Shown: piece after piece, positions 1 through 6,455 of the stretch
How the letters are laid out: each line of letters opens with the position of its first letter
Position numbering within the stretch: position 1 is the stretch's first letter
Source of the DNA: an uncultured Eggerthellaceae bacterium
Lineage (GTDB): Bacteria > Actinomycetota > Coriobacteriia > Coriobacteriales > Eggerthellaceae
Length of the DNA stretch: 12,199 bases
NCBI GenBank assembly: GCA_947632575.1
Contig: CANRPV010000030.1
Span: forward strand, 1-12,199
Reading direction: 5' to 3'
Position numbers and translations under genes: made by a program
Notes under the pieces: model-generated
Told to the model about the DNA's origin: nothing
The model's input: only the letters and a program-made list of their open reading frames with translations
Database searches by the model: none

Positions 1-927
1 GATATAGAGCATATCCACAATGATGTTGATGATGATGAAGGATACGGCTACCACCAAGACGACGCCTTGCACGAGCGAGACGTAGTTGGATTGGATGCCG
101 TTGAGTACCGCCATGCCCATGCCTGGTAGGTTGAAGATTACCTCGATAACGACAGCACCGCCGATGAGGTAACCGATGCGCAGGCCTAAGACGGTAACCG
201 GGGTGATAAGCGCATTACGCAACACGTTGCGCGCCACGACGACTCTTTTTGGAATGCCACCACCAAGAGCCGTACGAACGTAATCCTTATCCAGCTCCTC
301 TACCATGGAGGTACGAACCACACGGGTAAGCTGCCCGGTGACCGGTACCGCCAAGGAGAAGGCCGGCAAGAACATGCGAGCCATCCATCCTCCGGGATTG
401 TTCCAAAAATCAGGCAGGTTGCCCGAGGCGGGAAGCCAGTGGAGGTTAACGCTGAACAGGAGGATCAAAAGCACTGCCAACCAGAATGACGGGGTGGCGA
501 TGCAAGCGATCGAGAATACGCGGATGACTTGGTCGGGCCATTGGTCACGATACAGGGCGGAAATCACACCGAGGATGACCGCCAGAATTACCGCGATGAT
601 AAGGCCCATAAACGTGAGTTGCAGAGTGACGGGAAGGGCTTGGGCCACACGGCCGGCCACAGAGGCGTTGTTGGCGCCATAAGTTCCCAGGTCACCCTGA
701 ACGAGATCGGCGATAAAGCGTCCGTATTGGACGAATATCGGGTCGTTCAGTCCTCGGGCTGCGCGGTAGGCTTCGGCTTGAGCGGCCGAGGCGTTTTCGC
801 CGAGAACCGCATAAGCCGGATCGATCGGGGAAAGCGACATGATGAAGAACACCAAGATCGTGACTCCGATCACCATTACGGGAAGCCACAAGATACGATT
901 TCCGATCAATCTCAAAAGATTGTTCAC
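1..927 (-). CDS. dppB: Peptide ABC transporter permease, DppB/OppB family (3' end outside window)
   Basis: Inner-membrane permease of a peptide/nickel-type ABC importer. It forms half of the membrane channel with a DppC-type partner. Reading the minus strand from a GTG at 927 gives 309 uninterrupted codons to the window edge. The N-terminus (MNNLLRLIGNRILWLPVMVI) is the usual first membrane segment of the family, followed by a long external loop and further hydrophobic segments. The C-terminal half has the EAA-type cytoplasmic loop that contacts the ATPase (DYVRTALGGG, then NVLRNALITP), followed by GYLIGGAVVIE and NLPGMG, all typical of DppB. Family members are about 305-340 residues and end soon after the DMLY-type segment seen at the edge, so only a few residues are probably missing. 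The GTG is supported by an AGGAGGG site 5 bases upstream. dppC and the ATPase genes would be expected to the left. The por operon lies upstream on the same strand but is separated by a terminator. Whether the substrate is dipeptides, oligopeptides or nickel cannot be told. Confidence 0.9.
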   Translation of the reverse strand, partial: MNNLLRLIGNRILWLPVMVIGVTILVFFIMSLSPIDPAYAVLGENASAAQAEAYRAARGLNDPIFVQYGRFIADLVQGDLGTYGANNASVAGRVAQALPVTLQLTFMGLIIAVILAVILGVISALYRDQWPDQVIRVFSIACIATPSFWLAVLLILLFSVNLHWLPASGNLPDFWNNPGGWMARMFLPAFSLAVPVTGQLTRVVRTSMVEELDKDYVRTALGGGIPKRVVVARNVLRNALITPVTVLGLRIGYLIGGAVVIEVIFNLPGMGMAVLNGIQSNYVSLVQGVVLVVAVSFIIINIIVDMLYI

Positions 928-1024
928 AGAACCCTCCTTTCAGCTACGGGTTTAACCTGCTGTTATGGATTCTGCTGGCGGCGATTCGCCAAAGAGCGAG
1001 CGAGCGCGTGTCGCAGATGGGCCT

Positions 1025-1050
1025 ATTGTATATGAAATAGCTCTGGTCAA
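1025..1050 (-). promoter_or_regulatory. Possible promoter for the dppB unit
   Basis: On the minus strand TTGACC (1045-1050) is followed by TACAAT (1025-1030). Both boxes are close to consensus, but the spacer is only 14 bases, which is short for a housekeeping promoter. It lies between the por terminator and dppB, where a promoter is needed. An 11-base palindrome, GGCGATTCGCC (980-990), sits in the presumed leader. Confidence 0.25.
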
Positions 1051-1059
1051 GCTCAGAAC

Positions 1060-1104
1060 GGAATGAAAAGACCCATTGCGCAGGGCAACGGGTCTTTTCA
1101 TTCC
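1060..1104 (-). terminator. Strong hairpin terminator of the por operon
   Basis: The arms GGAATGAAAAGACCC (1060-1074) and GGGTCTTTTCATTCC (1090-1104) pair perfectly over 15 bp. After one A-C mismatch the stem continues as TTGC/GCAA around a 5-base loop. The core GACCC/GGGTC is bordered by AAAA on one side and TTTT on the other, so it should work in both directions. It lies 81 bases past the porB stop and ahead of dppB on the same strand, which makes it the likely end of the por transcript. Confidence 0.85.
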
Positions 1105-1157
1105 AATGCACCGAAAAAGGAGCGGTGCAATATGTAATAAAGGTAGAGGCTACTCTC

Positions 1158-1183
1158 TTAAAACCGAGAGTTAAAACCGAGAG
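1158..1183. repeat. Perfect 13-bp tandem duplication after porB
   Basis: TTAAAACCGAGAG occurs twice head to tail (1158-1170 and 1171-1183). The second copy ends one base before the porB stop codon (1185-1187, minus strand), so the repeat is the first thing transcribed after porB. Confidence 0.9.
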
Positions 1184-1184
1184 C

Positions 1185-2147
1185 CTACTCGATAGGGCTG
1201 GTAGCGTCCTTCGAGCCCTCAACGCGGCCTTCCAGATACTTCCAGTAGTTCTCGATATCCTCTTTGATCTCCTCAATGATGTGAGCATTCTCAGGCTTGA
1301 AGAGATGCTTGAACCTGCCTTGAGGCTTGAGGAACTCCTCGACCGGCTTGAGATCCTTCTCTTTGACCGGGGTGAGGGTCCACTTGCCGTTCTCAACCTC
1401 AAACAGAGGCCAGAACTTGGTGTCGACCGCCAGACGGGAGATGAGAAGTGTCTGGTCAGAGGGGAGACGCCAACCGCGGGGGCAAGGAGCCAAGACATTA
1501 AGGAAGGCGGGGCCGTCGACCTTAAACGCCTTTTCGGCTTTGGCGACGAGGTCCTTCCAGTGTCCTACCGTGGACTGGCCCACATAGGGAACGCCGTGAG
1601 CGGCGATGACCGAGGCCAGGTCCTTGCGCACCTGAATCTTGCCCTGCTGAGCTGCGCCAACCTCGGCGGTGGTGGCCCAAGCGCCCTTCGGGGTAGCCGA
1701 TGAACGTTGGATACCGGTGTTCATGTAAGCGCCGTTGTCGTAGCAAACATAGACCATGTCATGGCCGCGCTCCATGGCGCCGGAGAGAGACTGCAGACCG
1801 ATGTCATAGGTGCCGCCGTCGCCGCCGAAGGCCACAAACTTGATCTTCTTATCCGCGGGGATCTTGCCAGCGCGCTTGAGAGCCTTGTAAGCAGCCTCGA
1901 CACCTGAAACGGTGGCAGCGGCGTTCTCGAAGGCGTTGTGAATGAACGGAACACGCCAAGCGTCGTAAGGATAAATCGTCGTGGAAACTTCGAGGCAGCC
2001 AGTCGCGCAACCTACCACCGGTTGAGTGTCCTCAGGAACACCCATGAGGATCTGACGAACCGCAATGGTGGCACCGCAACCGCCGCACATACGATGGCCA
2101 GGAGCCAAGCATTCCGGGCGGCTGGCTAGTTCTTTTGCATTTGCCAT
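1185..2147 (-). CDS. porB: Pyruvate:ferredoxin oxidoreductase, beta subunit (TPP-binding)
   Basis: Catalytic thiamine-pyrophosphate subunit of pyruvate:ferredoxin oxidoreductase (pyruvate + CoA + oxidised ferredoxin to acetyl-CoA + CO2 + reduced ferredoxin; reversible). The protein is 320 aa, normal for the family. Seen directly: the N-terminal CLAPGHRMCGGCGA (Cys13, 21, 24), then PVVGCATGC (Cys47, 51), the TPP/Mg loop GGDGGTYDIG (108-117), DNGAYMNTGIQRS (137-149) and APCPRGW (Cys222). In this family four conserved cysteines, probably Cys21, Cys24, one of Cys47/51, and Cys222, hold the [4Fe-4S] cluster next to TPP. It is the last gene of the operon, 24 bases after porA, with an AGGGAGG site upstream of its ATG. 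Lengths and motifs fit pyruvate better than branched-chain 2-oxoacids, but sequence alone does not prove the substrate. Confidence 0.95.
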   Translation of the reverse strand: MANAKELASRPECLAPGHRMCGGCGATIAVRQILMGVPEDTQPVVGCATGCLEVSTTIYPYDAWRVPFIHNAFENAAATVSGVEAAYKALKRAGKIPADKKIKFVAFGGDGGTYDIGLQSLSGAMERGHDMVYVCYDNGAYMNTGIQRSSATPKGAWATTAEVGAAQQGKIQVRKDLASVIAAHGVPYVGQSTVGHWKDLVAKAEKAFKVDGPAFLNVLAPCPRGWRLPSDQTLLISRLAVDTKFWPLFEVENGKWTLTPVKEKDLKPVEEFLKPQGRFKHLFKPENAHIIEEIKEDIENYWKYLEGRVEGSKDATSPIE

Positions 2148-2171
2148 AATCGCATCAACCTCCCTTATGCC

Positions 2172-3350
2172 TTAAACGCCCAAGAAGGCGAGGTCACGAT
2201 CAAGCTCGCCTTTTTCAAGCTTCTCGAAGTTGGAGAACACTTCCAGGATGAGTTCGTTGGTGACGTCTGCACCACCGAGTCCGAAGACGTAGTTCTTGAC
2301 GGGGATGGAGAGTCCAGCCTCGTAGAGAGCTGCCATCGTATCGACAGCCAAAGGACCATACTGGCCGCCCACGGTATCCGAACGATCCATGACGGCGATA
2401 GCCTTGGCGTTCTTGCAAGCGTTTACCAGTTGCTCGGCCGGGAACGGACGATAGACGCGCGGACGAACGACGCCGATCTTGACGCCTTCCTCGCGCATCT
2501 GACGAGCCACATGGCGGACGTTGCCAGCGGCGGAACCCAAAACGACGACGACATAGTCGGCGTCTTCTACGCCCCAAGCATCGATAAGCTCATAGGGACG
2601 ACCGGTGATCTCGGCCCATGCCTTGCCGTACTCTTCGATGATCGGCAGTGCGCCGTGGTTCACCTTGCGGAGAACGGAGCGGTACTTCATATAAGAGGTG
2701 CCGTTGGCGAACATACCATGACCCACTGGATTGTCGGTGTCCAGCAAGGGGTAGAGCGGTGTGTATTCGCCGACGAAGTCCTTAACGGTTTGGTCTTCCT
2801 CCATCTCGCAGCGCTCCATGGCGTGAGAGGTGATGAAGCCGTCGAGGGTGGTCATAACAGGCAGAAGTACTCGCTTGTCCTCGGCAATGCGGAAGGAGAT
2901 GACGGTATTGTCATAGGCTTCCTGAGCGGTTTCCGCAAACAGGATGATCCAGCCCGTGTCGCGTGCGCCCATGACGTCAGAGTGATCGCCATGGATGCTG
3001 ATGGGGGCGGACAGAGCACGGTTAGCGTTAGCCATCACGATAGGAGTGCGCATGCCAGCGGCGATGTGCAGTTCCTCCCACATAAGGGCAAGACCCTGGG
3101 AAGCGGTGGCGGTGGCTACGCGGGCACCGGCGGCGGAGGCGCCGATGCAAGCCGAAAGAGCAGAGTGCTCGGATTCCACCGTGACGAACTCGGTGTGCAC
3201 CTTGCCATTGGCAACGTACTTCGCGTAATTCTCAACGATGGTGGTCTGCGGAGTAATGGGGTAAGCAGCCATAACGTCAGGATCGATTTGACGGATGGCC
3301 TCGGCGATCATCTGATTGCCGGTGGCGGAGAAAGCTTTATGGTCGCTCAT
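2172..3350 (-). CDS. porA: Pyruvate:ferredoxin oxidoreductase, alpha subunit
   Basis: Alpha subunit of the same enzyme; it carries the pyrimidine-binding half of the TPP site and probably binds the substrate carboxylate and CoA. The protein is 392 aa, typical for PorA. Visible landmarks are AAYPITPQTTIVE (28-40), FVTVESEHSAL (55-65, with Glu59 in the position of the TPP-activating glutamate of such enzymes), TATASQGLALMWEEL (80-94) and RALSAPISIHGDHSD (111-125). The C-terminal part (from about 260) has a second alpha/beta domain with VVVLGSAAGNVR and VMDRSDTVGGQYGPL, as in PorA/VorA. The start ATG lies 4 bases after the porD stop, and its AAGGAGG site lies inside the end of porD, so the two are translationally close. 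No damage is seen. Confidence 0.95.
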   Translation of the reverse strand: MSDHKAFSATGNQMIAEAIRQIDPDVMAAYPITPQTTIVENYAKYVANGKVHTEFVTVESEHSALSACIGASAAGARVATATASQGLALMWEELHIAAGMRTPIVMANANRALSAPISIHGDHSDVMGARDTGWIILFAETAQEAYDNTVISFRIAEDKRVLLPVMTTLDGFITSHAMERCEMEEDQTVKDFVGEYTPLYPLLDTDNPVGHGMFANGTSYMKYRSVLRKVNHGALPIIEEYGKAWAEITGRPYELIDAWGVEDADYVVVVLGSAAGNVRHVARQMREEGVKIGVVRPRVYRPFPAEQLVNACKNAKAIAVMDRSDTVGGQYGPLAVDTMAALYEAGLSIPVKNYVFGLGGADVTNELILEVFSNFEKLEKGELDRDLAFLGV

Positions 3351-3353
3351 AGC

Positions 3354-3713
3354 CTAAGCCTCCTTCGCTTTTTCGATAACAGAGGCGATTTCTTCCTCTT
3401 CCTCATGAACGACTTCTTCTTCACGGATGAAATCCAATGCCTTAAAGCGGCATTCGTGGACGCAGACGCCGCAGCCCTTGCAATGGTCGTAGTCGATGCC
3501 GACCATCTTGCCGTCTTCTACCTCGATAGAGGAATCCGGGCAAGCCAAGAAGCACATCATGCAGCTGACGCAGTTGTCTTTGAACCACACGGGACGCATG
3601 GAACGCCATCCGCCCGTCACATACTGATCAGCTGTGCCGGCGTTGGCTACGAAACCGGTGGGAATTTCTTCCGGTGTCCATTCATCGAATGTGTCGAGTG
3701 CGGGCATCTTCAT
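3354..3713 (-). CDS. porD: Pyruvate:ferredoxin oxidoreductase, delta subunit (2x[4Fe-4S] ferredoxin-like)
   Basis: Electron-transfer subunit that passes electrons from the TPP site to external ferredoxin. Two 4Fe-4S motifs are visible: CVSCMMCFLACP (Cys48, 51, 54, 58) and CKGCGVCVHECR (Cys78, 81, 84, 88). The second ends in ECR instead of the usual ECP. The first 47 residues include GGWRSMRPV, a common PorD lead-in. At 119 aa it is longer than many PorD (about 85-105 aa) because of an acidic, probably helical tail (98-119, with a run of five Glu). Its ATG overlaps the porG stop by four bases (ATGA), indicating translational coupling; AGGAGG lies 10 bases upstream. A second in-frame ATG two codons later is possible. 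Confidence 0.95.
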   Translation of the reverse strand: MKMPALDTFDEWTPEEIPTGFVANAGTADQYVTGGWRSMRPVWFKDNCVSCMMCFLACPDSSIEVEDGKMVGIDYDHCKGCGVCVHECRFKALDFIREEEVVHEEEEEIASVIEKAKEA

Positions 3714-4285
3714 GCAACAGACACCTCCTTATAGGCGCGATCGACGCTTTCCAGGTTAGCGTCGATGACTTCTTGAGCAAACTTCTTGCCAAAGGTATTG
3801 ATCAGGCGCTCCTTGACAAGATCCAGAGGAACGACGCCGGTCACCTGGGAGAGAGCTCCGACGATAGGAGTGTTGGGGATATCGCGCTTGATGGTGTCCA
3901 TGGCAATACCCGAAGCATCTACCACGGCAACCTTCGTCGTTGCCGGTACGCCGAGCAGATCACGTACCTCTTCCACTGAAAGCTCAGTGTTGAGGATGAG
4001 TGTTCCGTCGTCTTTTAATCCTTCGGTTACATCCACCGTCTCCAGCAAAGTATCGTCAAGGACTACGACGATATCCGGGTTGGTGATCGTGTTGTGGACT
4101 TCGATGGGCTCATCGCACACGCGGGTGTAGGCCTTTAGCGGGGCACCGGTGCGCTCAGGGCCGTACTCAGGCATAGCCTGGATGTAGGCTCCTTGCATCA
4201 ACGCGGTATCCGCTACGAGCTTTGCAGCCGTGACGGCACCTTGACCTGCGCGGGCGTGCCAGCGAATTTCAATCAGCTGGGACAT
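3710..4285 (-). CDS. porG: Pyruvate:ferredoxin oxidoreductase, gamma subunit
   Basis: Gamma subunit of the heterotetrameric oxidoreductase and first gene of the operon. The 191-aa product opens with MSQLIEIRWHARAGQGAVTA, the classic PorG start, followed by MPEYGPERTGAPLKAYTRV, also diagnostic, and the C-terminal VPLDLVKERL segment. A longer reading starting at 4321 is possible, but the ATG at 4285 aligns with the family start and is preceded by the purine-rich AGGAGAGGAGAGG, so I chose it. The gene order porG-porD-porA-porB is the same as in Thermotoga and many anaerobes. A candidate promoter lies about 90 bases upstream. Confidence 0.95.
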   Translation of the reverse strand: MSQLIEIRWHARAGQGAVTAAKLVADTALMQGAYIQAMPEYGPERTGAPLKAYTRVCDEPIEVHNTITNPDIVVVLDDTLLETVDVTEGLKDDGTLILNTELSVEEVRDLLGVPATTKVAVVDASGIAMDTIKRDIPNTPIVGALSQVTGVVPLDLVKERLINTFGKKFAQEVIDANLESVDRAYKEVSVA

Positions 4286-4352
4286 ACCTCTCCTCTCCTT
4301 GATGCGGCAGACTGAGACCATGACTTGATAGACCTGCCGCGGGCATTGGAAT

Positions 4353-4366
4353 AATCCGAACGGATT
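4353..4366. promoter_or_regulatory. Palindromic operator candidate in the por leader
   Basis: AATCCG AA CGGATT is a 6+6 inverted repeat with a 2-base centre. It lies just downstream of the predicted por -10 box, about where transcription would begin, a position typical of a repressor site. The function is inferred from position only. Confidence 0.4.
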
Positions 4367-4374
4367 CCCTGCTT

Positions 4375-4383
4375 ATAATAACA
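4375..4383 (-). promoter_or_regulatory. Probable extended -10 promoter of the por operon
   Basis: On the minus strand the bases read TGT-TATTAT, an extended -10 element (TGn plus a close match to TATAAT). No good -35 is found 16-18 bases upstream, as often tolerated with an extended -10. The predicted transcript would begin near 4368, leaving a leader of about 80 bases before porG. Confidence 0.4.
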
Positions 4384-4440
4384 GTGGAGCACTAATAGGG
4401 CGCTAAAACCTTGGATTGTGCAGATTTTTCCGGTCGAAAA

Positions 4441-4478
4441 CTCTCGGAGAAAATCTCTCGGAGGAAAAACTATCGGAA
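4441..4478. repeat. Three CTCTCGGAG-like repeats upstream of por
   Basis: CTCTCGGAG at 4441-4449 and 4455-4463, and the variant CTATCGGAA at 4470-4478, are each preceded by an A-run and spaced 14-15 bases apart. They lie roughly 70-110 bases upstream of the predicted por start, in the divergent control region. They may be protein-binding sites or simply a decayed tandem repeat. Confidence 0.6.
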
Positions 4479-4643
4479 AGATTGTTAAGCGAATAAGTTA
4501 AGTGGATGACCGACTCTCAAACAAAAAGCTGTAGATTTTACCGTTAAACCGAAACCTGAGAAAAAATCTTTTATTTGGGTGGTCTTTAAACCATAATAAT
4601 GCTATATCGCACGTAGTGTACTTCCAATAGCCGTGCGGGAATA

Positions 4644-4659
4644 CGGGGCAGGCGCCCCG
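4644..4659 (+). promoter_or_regulatory. GC-rich hairpin before the binding-protein ribosome site
   Basis: CGGGGC AGGC GCCCCG forms a 6-bp stem with a 4-base loop, ending 13 bases before the GGAGGG site at 4673-4678. There is no following T-run, so it is not a good terminator. A role in mRNA stability or translation is possible. Confidence 0.4.
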
Positions 4660-4682
4660 AAGACAAAAAGTTGGAGGGAAAT

Positions 4683-6293
4683 ATGGAACAAGTGAAGTTG
4701 TCCCGTCGTTCTTTCTTGGCGGGAACAGCGGCTACTGGCGCTCTTGCTGCGCTGGCACTGTCCGGTTGCGGTAGCGGAGATAAGCAAGTAGCCGAAAACG
4801 AAGGCGAAGCTGCCGATACTGCTGATGCCGGTATCATCACCGCCGCTTTGGCGAATACGTCAACCAACGTAAACCCGGTCGGCTGCAATGGTGGTTCCGC
4901 TTTGATGCTGGCTGCCACTTGGCATGTTTTTGAAGGCCTCTATGAGGTCGACCTTCATGACTACTCCGTGTACAACGGCCTTGCCGCTGGCGATCCTGTG
5001 AAGGTGGATGACACCACCTGGACTGTCGCCCTTCGCGAAGGCGCCCTGTATTCGGACGGCTCTGAAGTCACTGCCAGCGACGTCGTCAATGCGTTCAATT
5101 TGAACCTCGCCGACAGCACCTGCGGCCCCTTCATCGACTTCGTCGACACCGTTGAGGCCACGGATGCCACTACTGTTCAGTTCAACCTGAAATACCCCTT
5201 CGACAATCTTCTGAAGACTCGTTTTGCTCTGGTCAAGGTGTTCCCCGAGTCACTGACCGAAGAGCAGCTGACCACGATGCCTATCGGCTCTGGTCCTTGG
5301 AAGTATGAGTCTGTCGACGGCAACCCCGGCGGCCAGCTCATCTTTACCCCGAACGAGCACTACAATGGCACCATGCCGGCAACCGCTTCCCGCATGGAAT
5401 GGTCCGTATTGGTAGATAACGACGCCCGTACCACCGCTATCGTCGACGGTACCGTTCTTGCCATCGCCAATGTGCCTGATGCCAATGCTGAGCTGATCGA
5501 GAACGCTGGCGCCACCGTTGATTACATCCCTGGCTTCAACCAGCCGTTCCTGATGTTCAACACCCGCAAGGCTCCGTTCAATGACGTGCGTGTACGTCAA
5601 GCCTTCTTCTATGCCATCGACGTAGAGAAGATGATCGCCAACGCACTGAATGGCCATGCTGCTCCGCTGACTGGCTTTATGCCTAACTATGAGCCCTTCA
5701 CCTCTGCTTATCATAAGGCCTCCACGGTCTATACCTATGATCCGCAGAAGGCTCAGGATCTCTTGGCAGAAGCTGGCGCTCAAGGTTTGAGCTTCACCCT
5801 GTGGACCAACACCACCATGGCTGCCATCGCTCCGACCATCATCGAGGACCTCACCGCCGTTGGTCTGAACGTTACCAACCGCCAAGAGGCCATCACTTGG
5901 GCTGAGCTGAATCCGCCTTCAGATCCCAGCACCATCCTGCCCTTCGACGTTATGTTGACCGGCGGCGATCCCACCTGCTTCAGCATCGACCCCGACCTGC
6001 TGATGACTTGGTGGTATGGTGACAACCTGTGGACCAAGGGTCGTTCTTGCTGGGCTGACACCCCCGAGTGGGCAGAGCTCCAGACGCTGCTGCAGCAGGC
6101 TCGTGAGGAGTCCGACGCCTCCAAGCAGCAGGATCTGTGGAACCAGTGCTACGACATCATCGCCGAGAATGTGCCGCTGTATGGCCTGTGCCATCAGCAG
6201 CAGGCAACCGGTTACTATGCCGACATGCTGGAGAACTACACTCCGATCGGTACCACCGGTCTTGTGTTCCTGGGCACCACTCCTGTGGCCTAG
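4683..6293 (+). CDS. Peptide ABC transporter substrate-binding lipoprotein (SBP family 5)
   Basis: Extracytoplasmic peptide-binding protein, 536 aa, of the DppA/OppA class. The N-terminus carries a twin-arginine motif SRRSFLAG (7-14), a hydrophobic stretch and a lipobox ALSGC with Cys29 as the probable lipid-anchored residue, followed by a Gly/Asp/Glu-rich linker. The body has family 5 landmarks: TWTVALREGALYSDGSEVTA, the MPIGSGPWKYE segment, FNTRKAPFNDVRVRQAFFYA (the region signature VRQA) and YDPQKAQDLLAEAG. The ATG at 4683 has GGAGGG 4 bases upstream; an in-frame TTG at 4671 lies before that site and is rejected. It stands alone with its own terminator. The permease at the left edge is of the matching transporter class, so they may work together although they are not in one operon. 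Confidence 0.93.
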   Translation: MEQVKLSRRSFLAGTAATGALAALALSGCGSGDKQVAENEGEAADTADAGIITAALANTSTNVNPVGCNGGSALMLAATWHVFEGLYEVDLHDYSVYNGLAAGDPVKVDDTTWTVALREGALYSDGSEVTASDVVNAFNLNLADSTCGPFIDFVDTVEATDATTVQFNLKYPFDNLLKTRFALVKVFPESLTEEQLTTMPIGSGPWKYESVDGNPGGQLIFTPNEHYNGTMPATASRMEWSVLVDNDARTTAIVDGTVLAIANVPDANAELIENAGATVDYIPGFNQPFLMFNTRKAPFNDVRVRQAFFYAIDVEKMIANALNGHAAPLTGFMPNYEPFTSAYHKASTVYTYDPQKAQDLLAEAGAQGLSFTLWTNTTMAAIAPTIIEDLTAVGLNVTNRQEAITWAELNPPSDPSTILPFDVMLTGGDPTCFSIDPDLLMTWWYGDNLWTKGRSCWADTPEWAELQTLLQQAREESDASKQQDLWNQCYDIIAENVPLYGLCHQQQATGYYADMLENYTPIGTTGLVFLGTTPVA

Positions 6294-6316
6294 TTTTTCA
6301 CAACAGGCAGAACAAG

Positions 6317-6350
6317 AAGGGAGGCGGTTTTACCGCCTCCCTTTCTTTGT
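6317..6350 (+). terminator. Bidirectional intrinsic terminator
   Basis: AAGGGAGGCGGT (6317-6328) pairs with ACCGCCTCCCTT (6332-6343) as a 12-bp perfect stem with a TTT loop, followed by TTTCTTTG and more T-rich sequence. The minus-strand reading also ends in a T-rich tract (CTTCTTGTT). It sits between the convergent binding-protein and aminotransferase genes and can serve both. Confidence 0.93.
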
Positions 6351-6368
6351 CCCTTTTGTCCTAAAAGC

Positions 6369-6437
6369 CTATAACTCTCTATTACTCTAACCCTAGCTCT
6401 CACTCTATAACTCCCTATAACTCTATAACCCTAACTC
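6369..6437. repeat. Degenerate CTATAACTC tandem array
   Basis: CTATAACTC is exact at 6369-6377, 6405-6413 and 6415-6423. Variants are CTATTACTC (6379-6387) and CTATAACCC (6423-6431). CCCTAA-type words fill the rest. The array covers nearly the whole space between the terminator and the end of the aminotransferase gene. No coding function is seen. Confidence 0.75.
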
Positions 6438-6455
6438 GAGGATGCTCTATCTCCC

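Larger units (their letters stand above)
4286..4682. other. 397-base divergent intergenic region between porG and the peptide-binding protein
   Basis: No credible gene is seen here. It is A+T-richer than the flanking genes and should hold the promoters of both divergent units. From left to right it contains a 14-base palindrome (4353-4366), a probable por -10 box (4375-4380), three CTCTCGGAG-like repeats (4441-4478), an A/T-rich stretch (about 4530-4610) where the plus-strand promoter probably lies although no good -35/-10 pair stands out, and a GC-rich hairpin (4644-4659) just ahead of the ribosome binding site of the binding protein. Confidence 0.7.

Noticed and set aside
2430..3734. A 434-codon open frame on the plus strand opposite porA and porD
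   Set aside because: It is antisense to well-conserved por genes, has no recognisable domain, and its composition is what the complement of a G+C-biased gene gives. It is a shadow frame.
1185..4285. Por operon as a 2-oxoisovalerate or 2-oxoglutarate oxidoreductase
   Set aside because: Separate gamma and delta subunits with alpha and beta of about 390 and 320 residues and their motifs fit the pyruvate enzyme best. The substrate remains an inference.
4286..4682. A small RNA gene or riboswitch before the peptide-binding protein
   Set aside because: Only a short GC hairpin and A/T-rich sequence are visible, with no recognised conserved RNA core.
4586..4918. A 110-codon minus-strand frame overlapping the start of the binding-protein gene
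   Set aside because: It is antisense to a clear signal peptide and lipobox, lacks a ribosome site, and resembles no protein family.
6388..6435. Telomere-like CCCTAA words
   Set aside because: Only a couple of isolated copies occur within a broader degenerate array between two ordinary genes, not at a replicon end.
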